Positions 39,261 to 47,678 of a stretch of DNA of 64,000 bases are shown here, in pieces. The translations under genes and the position numbers were made by a program. The DNA is from an uncultured Paracoccaceae bacterium (GTDB taxonomy: Bacteria; Pseudomonadota; Alphaproteobacteria; Rhodobacterales; Rhodobacteraceae). The stretch spans positions 248,001-312,000 of the forward strand of contig CANNFA010000004.1 of the NCBI GenBank assembly GCA_947503765.1. Direction: 5' to 3'. The notes under the pieces were generated by a model. That model was not told where the DNA came from, made no database searches, and was given only the letters and a program-made list of their open reading frames with translations. The first letter of the stretch is position 1, and the number at the start of each line of letters is the position of its first letter.

Positions 39261-39373
39261 ATTCGCTTTTATGGTAAGTCCATCCGGCATTCTGCTCAGA
39301 CTTCCTGTCACGCTAGGATCTTCTTCCCGGTCTGACACGATCAGGTTGACGAATCGTAAGCGCCGAGCGGACT

Positions 39374-41779
39374 TCAGTCGTTTGTGCGACCATCCTCAAG
39401 CAAGTTGCGCAGGACACGGCGTGTGTCCTGGCTCCGTTCGAGGAGCGATCGCGATACAGCCAGTGGTGATCGTGGGGGTGAAGGCGCGGCAAGAGGATCC
39501 GATGGATTGGCAAGGTCGGAAACCGAAACCGCAGCCTCCGACGTCGGTAGGCCGGTGTCGCTGTCCGGCCACGAGTCCGGCCGTGCCAGTGCTGCCGCTT
39601 CGGCCTCCGCTCCGGAGGAAAGAACCGACGCATCGTCCCATTGCCGGCCGCGCCAGATCGCCCTTGCATGCGCTTCGTCGTTCCCGATTTCGGCAAAGAT
39701 TCTGCCAGCTTGCAAGTGATCGCCTGAGATTTCGAGCGCTTTTGCACGGAGCGTCTTCGCGGCCGCATCCTCCAACCCGGCGAGATACCCGATCACAAGA
39801 TCGGGACGCTGCTCGGCCAGATATGCTCTGGCATAGAGCATTCTGTCCTCCGGTGTCGGGACGGATGGATCGTTCGACAACTGCGTTCGGGCTTCCTCGG
39901 TCAGGCCGAGGTCAAGAAGACGGGCGGCGATCTTTCGGCGAACGGTATCCGCCTGCATGGTTTCACCGAGGTCGATCGGCCCTGGCAGTACGGTCGAAAG
40001 GAATTCTGTCGTCGTGGCGGTTTCCACGGTCAAAGAGAACAATTCGTGAAGCAAGGCCGTGGCGACATGTTCCGGCATCCCGGCTTTTGCCTGTTTCAGC
40101 GCATCAAAGGCGGCGGGCAGATCGCCACCATAAGCCAACGCCCGGACATGAGCGCGTGCCAGGTCCGCCCCAAGTTCTGTTCCCCGGCTCTCGAACGCCA
40201 ACGCCTCTGCGTTCTCGCGCAACTTCGGGGATATGGCTCGATCCTCGGAGATCAGCGAATCGACAAGACGTATCAGGGCATTTGCCGCGAGCGCCCCGTC
40301 GGCTTCCACGATTATCTCAAGCGAAGATGCGGCATCGACCACTCTATCGGTCTCCAGCGCAATCCCTGCCTCGATCGACAGCAATTCCTGGCCGTCGTCG
40401 ACAGGAGCCCGGGAGAGTGCATTTCGGATAGCCGATGCGGTAGCGATGTCTCCGCCGTTAAGAAACCGCTCCGCCAGGCGTGGCCCGAGATGGCGCCTCA
40501 GGTGCACCGGCAGTCCCGAGAAAGCGGCGATCACGGCCTTTTCAGATATTTTGTCGAGAGGGCCAAGGTCATCCTGGGCAAGAACTGCCCAGAGTGCCGT
40601 TCGACCGGGGCAGGTCAATTGTTCTGAAAATGCGCCGTAAAGCTCCGAATGCGAACCGTCCACGATCTTTGAAATGTCGGTAAGAATCCCGACCTGAGCC
40701 GAGTCCGTGCGCATCTCTTCCAGGATCCTTTCGGCTTCGATACCGAAGCCGAGGTATATATAATTCTTGGCCAGAACGAGTAGCTTGTCAGAATCCACGA
40801 TATCGAACTCGCCGACAAGATCGTTGCGGAATTGGCCAAGTGCGGCGCCGTTGTCGGGTGGAGTGCCCCAATTCGGAAGATCGAGCAACTCGTCCGGAAT
40901 GCAATTGGCATCGCCGTTGAAACCCTCCGACTTGTGGCCGGACGCGGCGAGACCTCGGTCGACGCTGGTTTCGATCAAGGTGTTTTCGGATATGATCGGG
41001 GAAGTTCCGGGCGGTTCGCGGAGTTCCGCATCTGTTTCGCTTTCGGGCGGCGCGCCCGTGCGATCGCCTTGGTCCGGCCCTGCCGGGTTGTCCGGCTCCA
41101 CGACGCCCTGGGACACCGCTCGGCTCAACTGAGCGAGAAGCTCATCCTGGAATGCACGCAAGCTGAAGCGCGGGGGAGGCTCGACGGGGATCGTGTCAGG
41201 AACGGCGGCCGTATCGGGCGCCTCGTTCGCTATCGTGTCGCTTTGCGTCTTTACGGCCCAGTCAAAGGGAATGCGCCGGGAATTCGTGGTAAACGCGTTC
41301 GGCGACGCCAGGTCGGGATCGAACGCGGCCCTCCACTTGGGAAGGGTCGTTTCCGGTCCGGCTCGGGCTGGTGGATCCGTGCCGGCGATTCCGGGAAGCC
41401 TGTCCTCGAATAACGCGGCGGCACCCGGCGGTCCGTCCTTGGTGTCGATGACGATTCCCCGCCGGATCTCGAAGGCATCGGCGTGGCAGTCGCAGGCGAG
41501 ATCGAGAAACATCCTCGCCCCCGGCTGAATTTCGATGGCCGCGATCCGTGTCCTCGGGATGTAGTTGAACACTGTCCGCAGGTCGTAGTCGGCGCGGGCG
41601 CCGTCTGGCCGGAATTCGTAACCGCCCGGCACCCTGCCAAGAGTCCATTCGGGAATCACGTCGAACAACAATACAATACGGGAGAACCCCGCATGCTCAC
41701 CGGAGATCACGCGAACATCCTGTGCAATGCCGGTAGAAGGAGCCAGGAAAAAGGCCAGAATGAAAACGAGTCTTCTCAT
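39374..41779 (-). CDS. Large periplasmic flagellar-cluster protein of unknown function
   Basis: 801 residues from the ATG at 41779. A signal peptide (~1-20, 'VFILAFFLAPSTGIAQ') leads to a ~100-residue beta-rich domain ('SRIVLLFDVIPEWTLGRVPGG', 'MFLDLACDCHADAFEIRRGI') that recalls an AMIN-like wall-binding domain. Then comes a Pro/Asp/Glu-rich linker (~150-270) and a long helical region (~300-730) that looks like degenerate TPR repeats ('ILVLAKNYIYLGFGIEAERIL'-type). It shares an ATGA overlap with motA, so it is translated with the stator gene. I infer a periplasmic scaffold for motor or ring assembly; no family name is certain. Confidence 0.8.
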   Translation of the reverse strand: MRRLVFILAFFLAPSTGIAQDVRVISGEHAGFSRIVLLFDVIPEWTLGRVPGGYEFRPDGARADYDLRTVFNYIPRTRIAAIEIQPGARMFLDLACDCHADAFEIRRGIVIDTKDGPPGAAALFEDRLPGIAGTDPPARAGPETTLPKWRAAFDPDLASPNAFTTNSRRIPFDWAVKTQSDTIANEAPDTAAVPDTIPVEPPPRFSLRAFQDELLAQLSRAVSQGVVEPDNPAGPDQGDRTGAPPESETDAELREPPGTSPIISENTLIETSVDRGLAASGHKSEGFNGDANCIPDELLDLPNWGTPPDNGAALGQFRNDLVGEFDIVDSDKLLVLAKNYIYLGFGIEAERILEEMRTDSAQVGILTDISKIVDGSHSELYGAFSEQLTCPGRTALWAVLAQDDLGPLDKISEKAVIAAFSGLPVHLRRHLGPRLAERFLNGGDIATASAIRNALSRAPVDDGQELLSIEAGIALETDRVVDAASSLEIIVEADGALAANALIRLVDSLISEDRAISPKLRENAEALAFESRGTELGADLARAHVRALAYGGDLPAAFDALKQAKAGMPEHVATALLHELFSLTVETATTTEFLSTVLPGPIDLGETMQADTVRRKIAARLLDLGLTEEARTQLSNDPSVPTPEDRMLYARAYLAEQRPDLVIGYLAGLEDAAAKTLRAKALEISGDHLQAGRIFAEIGNDEAHARAIWRGRQWDDASVLSSGAEAEAAALARPDSWPDSDTGLPTSEAAVSVSDLANPSDPLAAPSPPRSPLAVSRSLLERSQDTRRVLRNLLEDGRTND

Positions 41780-42645
41780 GCGGCGTCCTGTTTTATGCCT
41801 TTCAGCGAATCCTCGAGTTCTGAAAAACTGGGGCGACAATGGCTGGGCGTATTCTGGCGTCCGACTTCGATGCAGATATTTGTTGCATGATTGTACAGAT
41901 TGGCCACGAGCACCTCTCGGATAAGTTGATAGAAATGCGCATCGTCTTCGACCACCGTCTTGACCTTGGCCGCAAAAGGCCCGACCAGGCCGTAGGCAAG
42001 AAAGACACCCAGAAACGTCCCGACAAGCGCACCGCCGATGAGGCGGCCGAGAACTTCTGGCGGTTGGTCAATCGAACCCATCGTCTTGATCACGCCCAGA
42101 ACCGCCGCGACGATCCCGAGCGCCGGCAACCCGTCGGCAATCGTCTGCAGTGCGTGGCTTGAATGCAGTGCGTGATGCAGGTTCGCGTCCATACGTTTTT
42201 CGAGAACCTCTTCCACCTGATGCGGATCGTCGTAGTTCATCGACGCGGACCGAAGCGTGTCACAGATCAGTTCGACGGCTTCGCTGTCTTTCAGGATCCG
42301 CGGATAGCGTTGGAAGATCGCCGATTCGGGTGGATTCTCGATATGTTCCTCGAGCGCGACGGCGTTCGATCGTGCGAGCCGGATCAGCTCGAACAGGAGA
42401 CACAGCAGATCGCGGTAATCCCCGTGTTTCCATCGGGGACCCTTGAACACCTTTCCGATGTCCTTGAGCGTTTGCTTGATCCCCGAGAGATCGTTCGAGA
42501 TCGCGAATGCCCCGACCGCCGCGCCGCCGATGATCATCATCTCGAACGGAAGCGATTTGAGAATGATCGCAAGCTTGCCGCCGGCCAGCAGATAGCCGCC
42601 GAAGACCATGACGAAGATCAGTGCGATTCCAAGAAAACCGATCAT
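41776..42645 (-). CDS. motA: Flagellar motor stator protein MotA
   Basis: 289 residues. Starts 'MIGFLGIALIFVMVFGGYLLAGG', followed by 'GGAAVGAFAISND', a cytoplasmic loop with charged residues, and late helices 'LPALGIVAAVLGVIKTMGSI' and 'GALVGTFLGVFLAYGLVGPFA', the proton-channel helices of MotA. The ATG at 42645 has AGGAAC upstream; a GTG at 42681 is less likely. No motB follows; the coupled next gene is the 801-residue periplasmic protein. Confidence 0.94.
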   Translation of the reverse strand: MIGFLGIALIFVMVFGGYLLAGGKLAIILKSLPFEMMIIGGAAVGAFAISNDLSGIKQTLKDIGKVFKGPRWKHGDYRDLLCLLFELIRLARSNAVALEEHIENPPESAIFQRYPRILKDSEAVELICDTLRSASMNYDDPHQVEEVLEKRMDANLHHALHSSHALQTIADGLPALGIVAAVLGVIKTMGSIDQPPEVLGRLIGGALVGTFLGVFLAYGLVGPFAAKVKTVVEDDAHFYQLIREVLVANLYNHATNICIEVGRQNTPSHCRPSFSELEDSLKGIKQDAA

Positions 42646-42730
42646 CCGGACGCGTTCCTGTCTGTTGGGCCTGGCGTTCACAGCACAGGCAGATCTTTAG
42701 CTCGCGGAGGTTAAGACCGGGTATCCGCCG

Positions 42731-43342
42731 CTACTGAACAGGGGCGTTCGCGTTCCGGCCCGCAAGAACCACGCTGATCGCGTAGGCGGTATCCGGCGGC
42801 AGACCGGCGAGAATCGCGGCCGCCGCATCCGGGCGCATGCGGCCCAGAAACCCCGCCGCGAAATCCGCCGCCATGGTCTCGAAAAGAGCGGCCGCTTCCT
42901 TTGGCTTCATGGATTCGTAGACCGCGGTCAGGCGCAGCAGATCCTCTTCTGCGGCGGTTTCCGAGATCGCGACCATGGATGCCAGGTTCTTCTCGGCCTG
43001 CTCCAGTGCCGCCAGGTTTCTGGAAATCTCCTGCTCCGCGAGCGCCAAGGCACTTGCACGGTCCTCCAGCGCAGCCTCGCGCGCGCTTAACCGTGCGTCT
43101 CTCTTGTCCAATGCGGCCAGCACCGCGGCGACATCCGCCGGCGGCTCGCATGGCGCCGGTTCCGTTTCGGTCGCGGCGTCCATGCCGCCAGCCAAATCGG
43201 CGACCTCCTGGGCCAAGACCTTTCCCGGACCCGATACAAGGCGAAGGCCGCCCGATGCCGCCAGCAAAATGACGACGACCCATATCGCGCCGCGCCCCGA
43301 GCTCTTGCGCAATCGAATGGCCCGTTTCTTTCCTGTGGTCAT
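42731..43342 (-). CDS. MotE-like membrane-anchored motor chaperone
   Basis: 203 residues. One N-terminal membrane segment (~20-42), a long coiled coil ('VLAALDKRDARLSAREAALEDRASAL', in part), then a MgtE-N-like module 'YESMKPKEAAALFETMAADFAAGFLGRM'. This layout matches MotE, the periplasmic chaperone of MotC in Sinorhizobium. The ATG at 43342 has a GGAG site 9 bases upstream. It precedes motA by 85 bases on the same strand. Confidence 0.8.
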   Translation of the reverse strand: MTTGKKRAIRLRKSSGRGAIWVVVILLAASGGLRLVSGPGKVLAQEVADLAGGMDAATETEPAPCEPPADVAAVLAALDKRDARLSAREAALEDRASALALAEQEISRNLAALEQAEKNLASMVAISETAAEEDLLRLTAVYESMKPKEAAALFETMAADFAAGFLGRMRPDAAAAILAGLPPDTAYAISVVLAGRNANAPVQ

Positions 43343-43360
43343 TTGGCCAAACTCCGGCAC

Positions 43361-43786
43361 TCAGTTTCTTCGGGAACGAAAGGCGTCCGGCGACGAAGGA
43401 TCCGGCTCTTGGCGCGAAAATTCATCCGCCTCGGCAACGGGTTCCTGTGGATGCCGGCCGTTGCCGGGTCGAGGCTCCGGCGCATTCCGCATGCCCGGCG
43501 TGTCCGGCAGGTCGTGCATCGCGGCAACCAGCAGTTCGAGCTTGCGCGACACGGTTTCCGCGCGCCCGGTCAGATCCTTGAGGCTGGCCGTCGACCCGGT
43601 GGCGGCGCCCTGGGCCTTTTTCAGGGTTCTGGTCATGTCGTCGACCTGGCCGGAGAGAACGGCAATCGCGCCGCCGACGCCCTTTTCGAGGTCGTTGAAG
43701 CGGCGAAGCCGCCGGGACAGAACGACACAATAGAATGCGGCGCCCAATGCGCCGGCGATCAGCAGGATGTCCGAAATCAACTCCAT
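43361..43786 (-). CDS. Membrane-anchored coiled-coil protein of the flagellar operon
   Basis: 141 residues. A membrane helix at ~5-23 ('SDILLIAGALGAAFYCVVL'), then 'RRLRRFNDLEKGVGGAIAVLSGQVDDM' and a coiled coil to ~95, and a disordered polar tail. It resembles small proteins found between fliL and motE-type genes in other Alphaproteobacteria (possibly the DUF6468 family). The function is unknown. Nine bases separate it from fliL. Confidence 0.7.
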   Translation of the reverse strand: MELISDILLIAGALGAAFYCVVLSRRLRRFNDLEKGVGGAIAVLSGQVDDMTRTLKKAQGAATGSTASLKDLTGRAETVSRKLELLVAAMHDLPDTPGMRNAPEPRPGNGRHPQEPVAEADEFSRQEPDPSSPDAFRSRRN

Positions 43787-43795
43787 GTCTTCCCC

Positions 43796-44299
43796 TCAGT
43801 TCAGAACGAATTCCATGATCAACAGATCGCGAACGCGGCCTTCGCCGGTGACGATCTTTACCCGGCGGAGCATTTGCGCACGCAGCCGCATAAGGGCCGC
43901 CGGATCCGCCAGGTCGGTGATGTCGACCGCGCGCAAGTAGCTGTTGAGTACGTCGATCACTCTCGGCAGCAGCGTGGTCACGTCCGATTCGTATTTCGGA
44001 TCGACTTCCAGGTGCGCGCGGAACCGCAAATATCGATTCGAACCGCCGGACCCGAGATTGATGACCAACGGTTCCATCGGAACGAAGACCACGTCGGGCA
44101 GTGCGGCAACTTCGTCCGATTGTGCCGTCTCGTCGGAATGGTCGCCGCCATTGGGCGAATCGCCCCCCAGGATCATCCCGGAATAGACCGCGAAAAATCC
44201 GCCCCCACCGAGCAGGGTTGCCAGAACAAGGCCCAGGACAAGCGGCAGTTTCGATGGTTTTTTCGACGGGGCTTCCGGTTTTTCGGTGTCTTCGGCCAT
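43796..44299 (-). CDS. fliL: Flagellar basal body-associated protein FliL
   Basis: 167 residues. A charged Pro/Lys-rich N terminus, one membrane helix (~18-42, 'PLVLGLVLATLLGGGGFFAVYSG'), and a periplasmic domain with 'FVPMEPLVINLGSGGSNRYLRFRAHLEVD' (in part) and 'LLPRVIDVLNSYLRAVDITDL', ending 'GEGRVRDLLIMEFVLN'. FliL rings surround the stator and raise torque. It is the first gene of the 10-kb leftward operon and is divergent from fliF. Confidence 0.94.
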   Translation of the reverse strand: MAEDTEKPEAPSKKPSKLPLVLGLVLATLLGGGGFFAVYSGMILGGDSPNGGDHSDETAQSDEVAALPDVVFVPMEPLVINLGSGGSNRYLRFRAHLEVDPKYESDVTTLLPRVIDVLNSYLRAVDITDLADPAALMRLRAQMLRRVKIVTGEGRVRDLLIMEFVLN

Positions 44300-44345
44300 T
44301 TCGGACGCTTTCTGATGTGACGGGGTCCGTATTACCGCGTCCTGA

Positions 44346-44360
44346 CTAACCGATTGTTAA
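44346..44360. promoter_or_regulatory. Candidate CtrA-like box between fliL and fliF
   Basis: CTAA, seven bases, TTAA: one mismatch to TTAA-N7-TTAA, and palindromic (TAAC-N5-GTTA). It lies in the 111-base gap between the two large divergent flagellar units, 47 bases before fliL and 51 before fliF. Confidence 0.5.
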
Positions 44361-44410
44361 GGCGGATCGATCAAACACGGGGTGTCCTTTCAGAATGGAG
44401 GAATCGTTCC

Positions 44411-46045
44411 GTGCAGCAGATCCTGTCGGTCTGGTCGTCGCTAGATATGCGCCGCCGTGTCGTGGTCGTTGGTGCGACACTGATCATGTTTCTGGCCGTG
44501 ATCGGCCTGTCGCGAATGGCCGGCCAGCCGTCGATGTCACTGCTCTATGCCGGGCTGGAGCCGGGCGCGGCTGGCGATGTGGTTGCGGCGCTGGATCAGC
44601 AGGGCGTCGCTTTCGACGTGCGCGACGGCGCGATCTTCGTCGATACATCGCAACGCGACTCGCTGCGGATGACCCTGGCCGCGCAGGGTCTGCCGGCCAA
44701 CGGCTCGATGGGGTACGAACTGCTCGATTCGCTTTCGGGATTCGGCACCACGAGCCAGATGTTCGACGCCGCCTACTGGCGCGCGAAGGAAGGAGAGCTG
44801 GCGCGAACGATCACGTCGGGTGCCGCCGTGCGCGGGGCGAGGGTTCATATCTCGAACCCCAGCTCGAACCCGTTCCAACGCGATCTGAAACCGACCGCGT
44901 CGGTTTCCGTGACCAGTGGAACGGGCACGGTCACGGCGGCCCAGGCCAAGGCGTTCAAGTTTCTTGTCGCCTCGGCGGTGGCGGGTCTTTCCGCCGAGGA
45001 CGTGTCGGTCATAGACGGAAACGGTGCCCTGGTCGCGGCGGAGGATGACCTGATCGCCTCCTCCGGCGACCGCGCGGCCGAGCTGCGCCGCAACGTGCAG
45101 CGCATCCTCGCGGCGCGGGTCGGTCCGGAAGGCGCGGTTGTCGAGGTCAGCGTGGAGACGATCACCGATAGCGAGGCCATCGTCGAGCGGCGGTTCGATC
45201 CGGACAGCCGCGTTGCCATCAGCACCGAGACGGAAGAACGCTCGACCAGTTCCAACGGAAGCGATTCGGGCGCCGTGACGGTGGCGAGCAATCTGCCCGA
45301 GGGCGATGCGTCCGGCGGCAATTCCACATCGACCAGCGAAGACAGCGAAACCCGCGAGCGGGTGAACTACGAGGTGTCCGAAACCACGCGCGAGGTCGTT
45401 CGCGGACCCGGCGCGGTCAAGCGGATTTCCGTTGCCGTTCTGGTGGACGGGATCCGCGCGCTCGACCCTGCGACCGGACAGGAAGCGTGGACGCCTCGCG
45501 GCGCGGAAGAGATCGAAACCCTGCGCGAACTGGTGGCGTCCGCCATCGGTTTCGATGCCGACCGCGGCGATTCGATCACCATCAGATCGCTTGAATTGCA
45601 GCCTGTCGAGCCTGCGGGTCTCTCCGAGCCGCCATCATTCCTGTCGCGCGTTCATATCGACGCGATGGGCCTGATCCAGATCGGGGTGCTGGCCGTTGTC
45701 GCGTTGGCGCTGGGCCTTTTCGTGCTGCGCCCGATTCTGTCGCGGCCTGCCCGGCCCGCAGCCCTTGCACGACCGGGTGCCGATGCGCTGGCCGGCCCGG
45801 ATAGGGACAGCCGGGCGGCCGCCCCTTCGGATTCGCAAGAGCCTGTTCTTACCGGAGAGATCGACGACGGGCCCGGTCCCTTGCCGCAGATGGCGCTGGT
45901 CGGACAGGGGCGAGATGCGCACGCAGCGGGCCTGATCGGCGACGGTGATCCCGTCGAGCGCCTTCGTCAGTTGATCGACGAGCGCCGGGATGAAACCGTC
46001 GACATCCTGCGAAGCTGGATGGAAGACACCGAGGAAACGGCGTGA
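44411..46045 (+). CDS. fliF: Flagellar MS-ring protein FliF
   Basis: 544 residues from the GTG at 44411, which has GGAGG nine bases upstream. First membrane helix ~17-37, ring-building motifs with 'SLLYAGLEPGAAGDVVAAL', 'YELLDSLSGFGTTSQMFD' and 'REGELARTI'-type sequence, second membrane helix at ~417-440. The cytoplasmic tail ends 'DPVERLRQLIDERRDETVDILRSWMED', the usual FliG-binding end, although no fliG follows. The stop overlaps the fliH start (TGATG). Confidence 0.95.
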   Translation: MQQILSVWSSLDMRRRVVVVGATLIMFLAVIGLSRMAGQPSMSLLYAGLEPGAAGDVVAALDQQGVAFDVRDGAIFVDTSQRDSLRMTLAAQGLPANGSMGYELLDSLSGFGTTSQMFDAAYWRAKEGELARTITSGAAVRGARVHISNPSSNPFQRDLKPTASVSVTSGTGTVTAAQAKAFKFLVASAVAGLSAEDVSVIDGNGALVAAEDDLIASSGDRAAELRRNVQRILAARVGPEGAVVEVSVETITDSEAIVERRFDPDSRVAISTETEERSTSSNGSDSGAVTVASNLPEGDASGGNSTSTSEDSETRERVNYEVSETTREVVRGPGAVKRISVAVLVDGIRALDPATGQEAWTPRGAEEIETLRELVASAIGFDADRGDSITIRSLELQPVEPAGLSEPPSFLSRVHIDAMGLIQIGVLAVVALALGLFVLRPILSRPARPAALARPGADALAGPDRDSRAAAPSDSQEPVLTGEIDDGPGPLPQMALVGQGRDAHAAGLIGDGDPVERLRQLIDERRDETVDILRSWMEDTEETA

Positions 46046-46662
46046 TGGCCGGTCTCGCGCTCGAGGATTTCGACGTCGCCCTGGCCGATATTGCCGCGGA
46101 ATCCGTTGTCGATTCCGGCGGACCAATGCCGGAAACGGGCGCTGGCGACGCTGCGCGCACGGATGTCTTCGAGGAGGGATACCGCGCGGGTTGGGATGAC
46201 GCGGTTCGGGCGCAATCCGAAGACCAGACCCGGATCGGCGCCGAATTCGAGCGCAATCTTCAGGAATTGAGCTTTACCTTCCACGAGGCGCGCGCCCACG
46301 TCATCCAGTCGATGGAGCCGCTTCTGACCCAGCTCACGGACACCGTTTTTCCGGGATTGCTGGCAGAGGCGCTGGCCGCGACCGTCCTCGAGGAACTTCA
46401 GCCCCTGATCGCGGATGCCGCCGATGCCCCGATAGAATTGGTCGTCGGCCCCGGCGGGCAGGGCCTCCTCGAGGCGCAGGTTTCCCAGGTCGCGAATGCC
46501 GCGATCAGACTGGTGGAGGAGCCGTCGCTCGCCGAAGGGCAGGCCTATCTGCGGGTCGGAAAGGCAGAGCGGCAGGTCGACCTGTCCGGCGCGCTCGACC
46601 GGATTCGCGCCGCCATCGCGGCGCTTTACGAGCTGAATGAAAGGACTTTGAAACATGGCTGA
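46045..46662 (+). CDS. fliH: FliH-like export ATPase regulator
   Basis: 205 residues. An acidic N terminus, 'FEEGYRAGWDDAVRAQSEDQTR' with the Gly-rich pattern of FliH, a helical middle, and a C-terminal domain with 'LEAQVSQVANAAIRLVEEPSLAEGQ' (in part). FliH dimers hold FliI and dock it to the C ring through FliN, whose gene follows with an 8-base overlap. Divergent family, so identification leans on position between fliF and fliN. Confidence 0.82.
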   Translation: MAGLALEDFDVALADIAAESVVDSGGPMPETGAGDAARTDVFEEGYRAGWDDAVRAQSEDQTRIGAEFERNLQELSFTFHEARAHVIQSMEPLLTQLTDTVFPGLLAEALAATVLEELQPLIADAADAPIELVVGPGGQGLLEAQVSQVANAAIRLVEEPSLAEGQAYLRVGKAERQVDLSGALDRIRAAIAALYELNERTLKHG

Positions 46663-46918
46663 GGACGACCATCCCTTCACCCGCGTTCCGATCGAGATCA
46701 TGGTGTCGGTCGGACGCGCCCATCCGCTGGTGCGCGACCTGCTGGCGCTTGGCGACGACGCTGTTCTGGTGCTGGACAAGAGGGTCGAGGACCCGGTGGA
46801 GCTTTTCGTCGGTGACAGGCTTATCGCGCGCGGCGAGCTTCAGGAACTCGACGGCGAGAATGCCGGCCAGCTTGCGGTCCGGCTGACCGAGGTTGCAGAC
46901 CTTGCGAACGGGCTCTGA
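46655..46918 (+). CDS. fliN: Flagellar motor switch protein FliN
   Basis: 87 residues, essentially a single SpoA domain: 'VPIEIMVSVGRAHPLVRDLLALG', 'VLVLDKRVEDPVELFVGDRLIARGEL' (in part) and a C-terminal 'LAVRLTEVADL'. The N-terminal extension of longer FliN proteins is short. It belongs to the C ring with FliM and FliG, which are not encoded here. Overlaps fliH by 8 bases. Confidence 0.93.
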   Translation: MAEDDHPFTRVPIEIMVSVGRAHPLVRDLLALGDDAVLVLDKRVEDPVELFVGDRLIARGELQELDGENAGQLAVRLTEVADLANGL

Positions 46919-46922
46919 AACG

Positions 46923-47669
46923 GTGCCTCTCCGCGCGCGGTGCACCCTGGCAGGCCTGTTTCTGGTTCTGGTGGTGGTCGCAGTCCCGGCCGCGGCCCAG
47001 GAATTCTCGATCAACCTTGGCGGGGACGGCGGATCGCTCACGGCCCGTTCCATCCAGCTGATCGTATTGATCACGGTTCTCAGCCTCGTGCCGGGTCTCG
47101 CCATCATGATCACCTGTTTTCCGTTCATCGTGACGGTGCTGTCGATCCTGCGGCAGGCGATCGGCCTGCAGCAATCACCGCCAAACATGCTGATCGTCAG
47201 CCTCGCCCTTTTCCTAACCTATTTCGTGATGGAGCCGGTCTTTACGGAGGCATGGACAACCGGCGCAGAGCCGCTGATCGAAGGGACGATAGAGCTGGAA
47301 GAGGCGTTCATGCGCGGGATGGAGCCGTTTCGCGGGTTCATGGCGGCGCGTCTCGATCCCGACACGTTCGACCGGCTTGCAGAGCTGCGCCCGGCGACCG
47401 CCGGACTTGCCGGGCCGATGGATGATGCGCCCTTGTCGCTGCTGGTTCCGAGCTTCTTGCTCTCCGAGGTCGAGCGTGCCTTCCAGATCGGATTTCTGGT
47501 CTTTTTGCCGTTCCTGATCATCGACCTCGTGGTCGCCGCGATCCTGATGTCCATGGGCATGATGATGGTCCCGCCCGCTATCGTCGCGATGCCGTTCAAG
47601 CTGGCCTTCTTCGTGGTCGCGGACGGCTGGAGCCTGATCACCGGCGCGCTGGTGCGCAGTTATTTCTAG
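46923..47669 (+). CDS. fliP: Flagellar export gate protein FliP
   Basis: 248 residues. Signal peptide (~1-26, ends 'AVPAAAQ'), then 'ARSIQLIVLITVLSLVPGLAIMITCFPFIV' (in part), 'LRQAIGLQQSPPNMLIVSLALFLT' and 'FLPFLIIDLVVAAILMSMGMMMVPP' (in part), all strong FliP hallmarks. The GTG at 46923 starts directly after fliN. It makes the core gate with FliQ and FliR. It converges on the pseudouridine synthase gene. Confidence 0.96.
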   Translation: MPLRARCTLAGLFLVLVVVAVPAAAQEFSINLGGDGGSLTARSIQLIVLITVLSLVPGLAIMITCFPFIVTVLSILRQAIGLQQSPPNMLIVSLALFLTYFVMEPVFTEAWTTGAEPLIEGTIELEEAFMRGMEPFRGFMAARLDPDTFDRLAELRPATAGLAGPMDDAPLSLLVPSFLLSEVERAFQIGFLVFLPFLIIDLVVAAILMSMGMMMVPPAIVAMPFKLAFFVVADGWSLITGALVRSYF

Positions 47670-47678
47670 CCGGCGCTG

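Noticed and set aside
42711-42714. TTAA half-site upstream of motA
   Set aside because: Only one half matches; the second half reads TATC.
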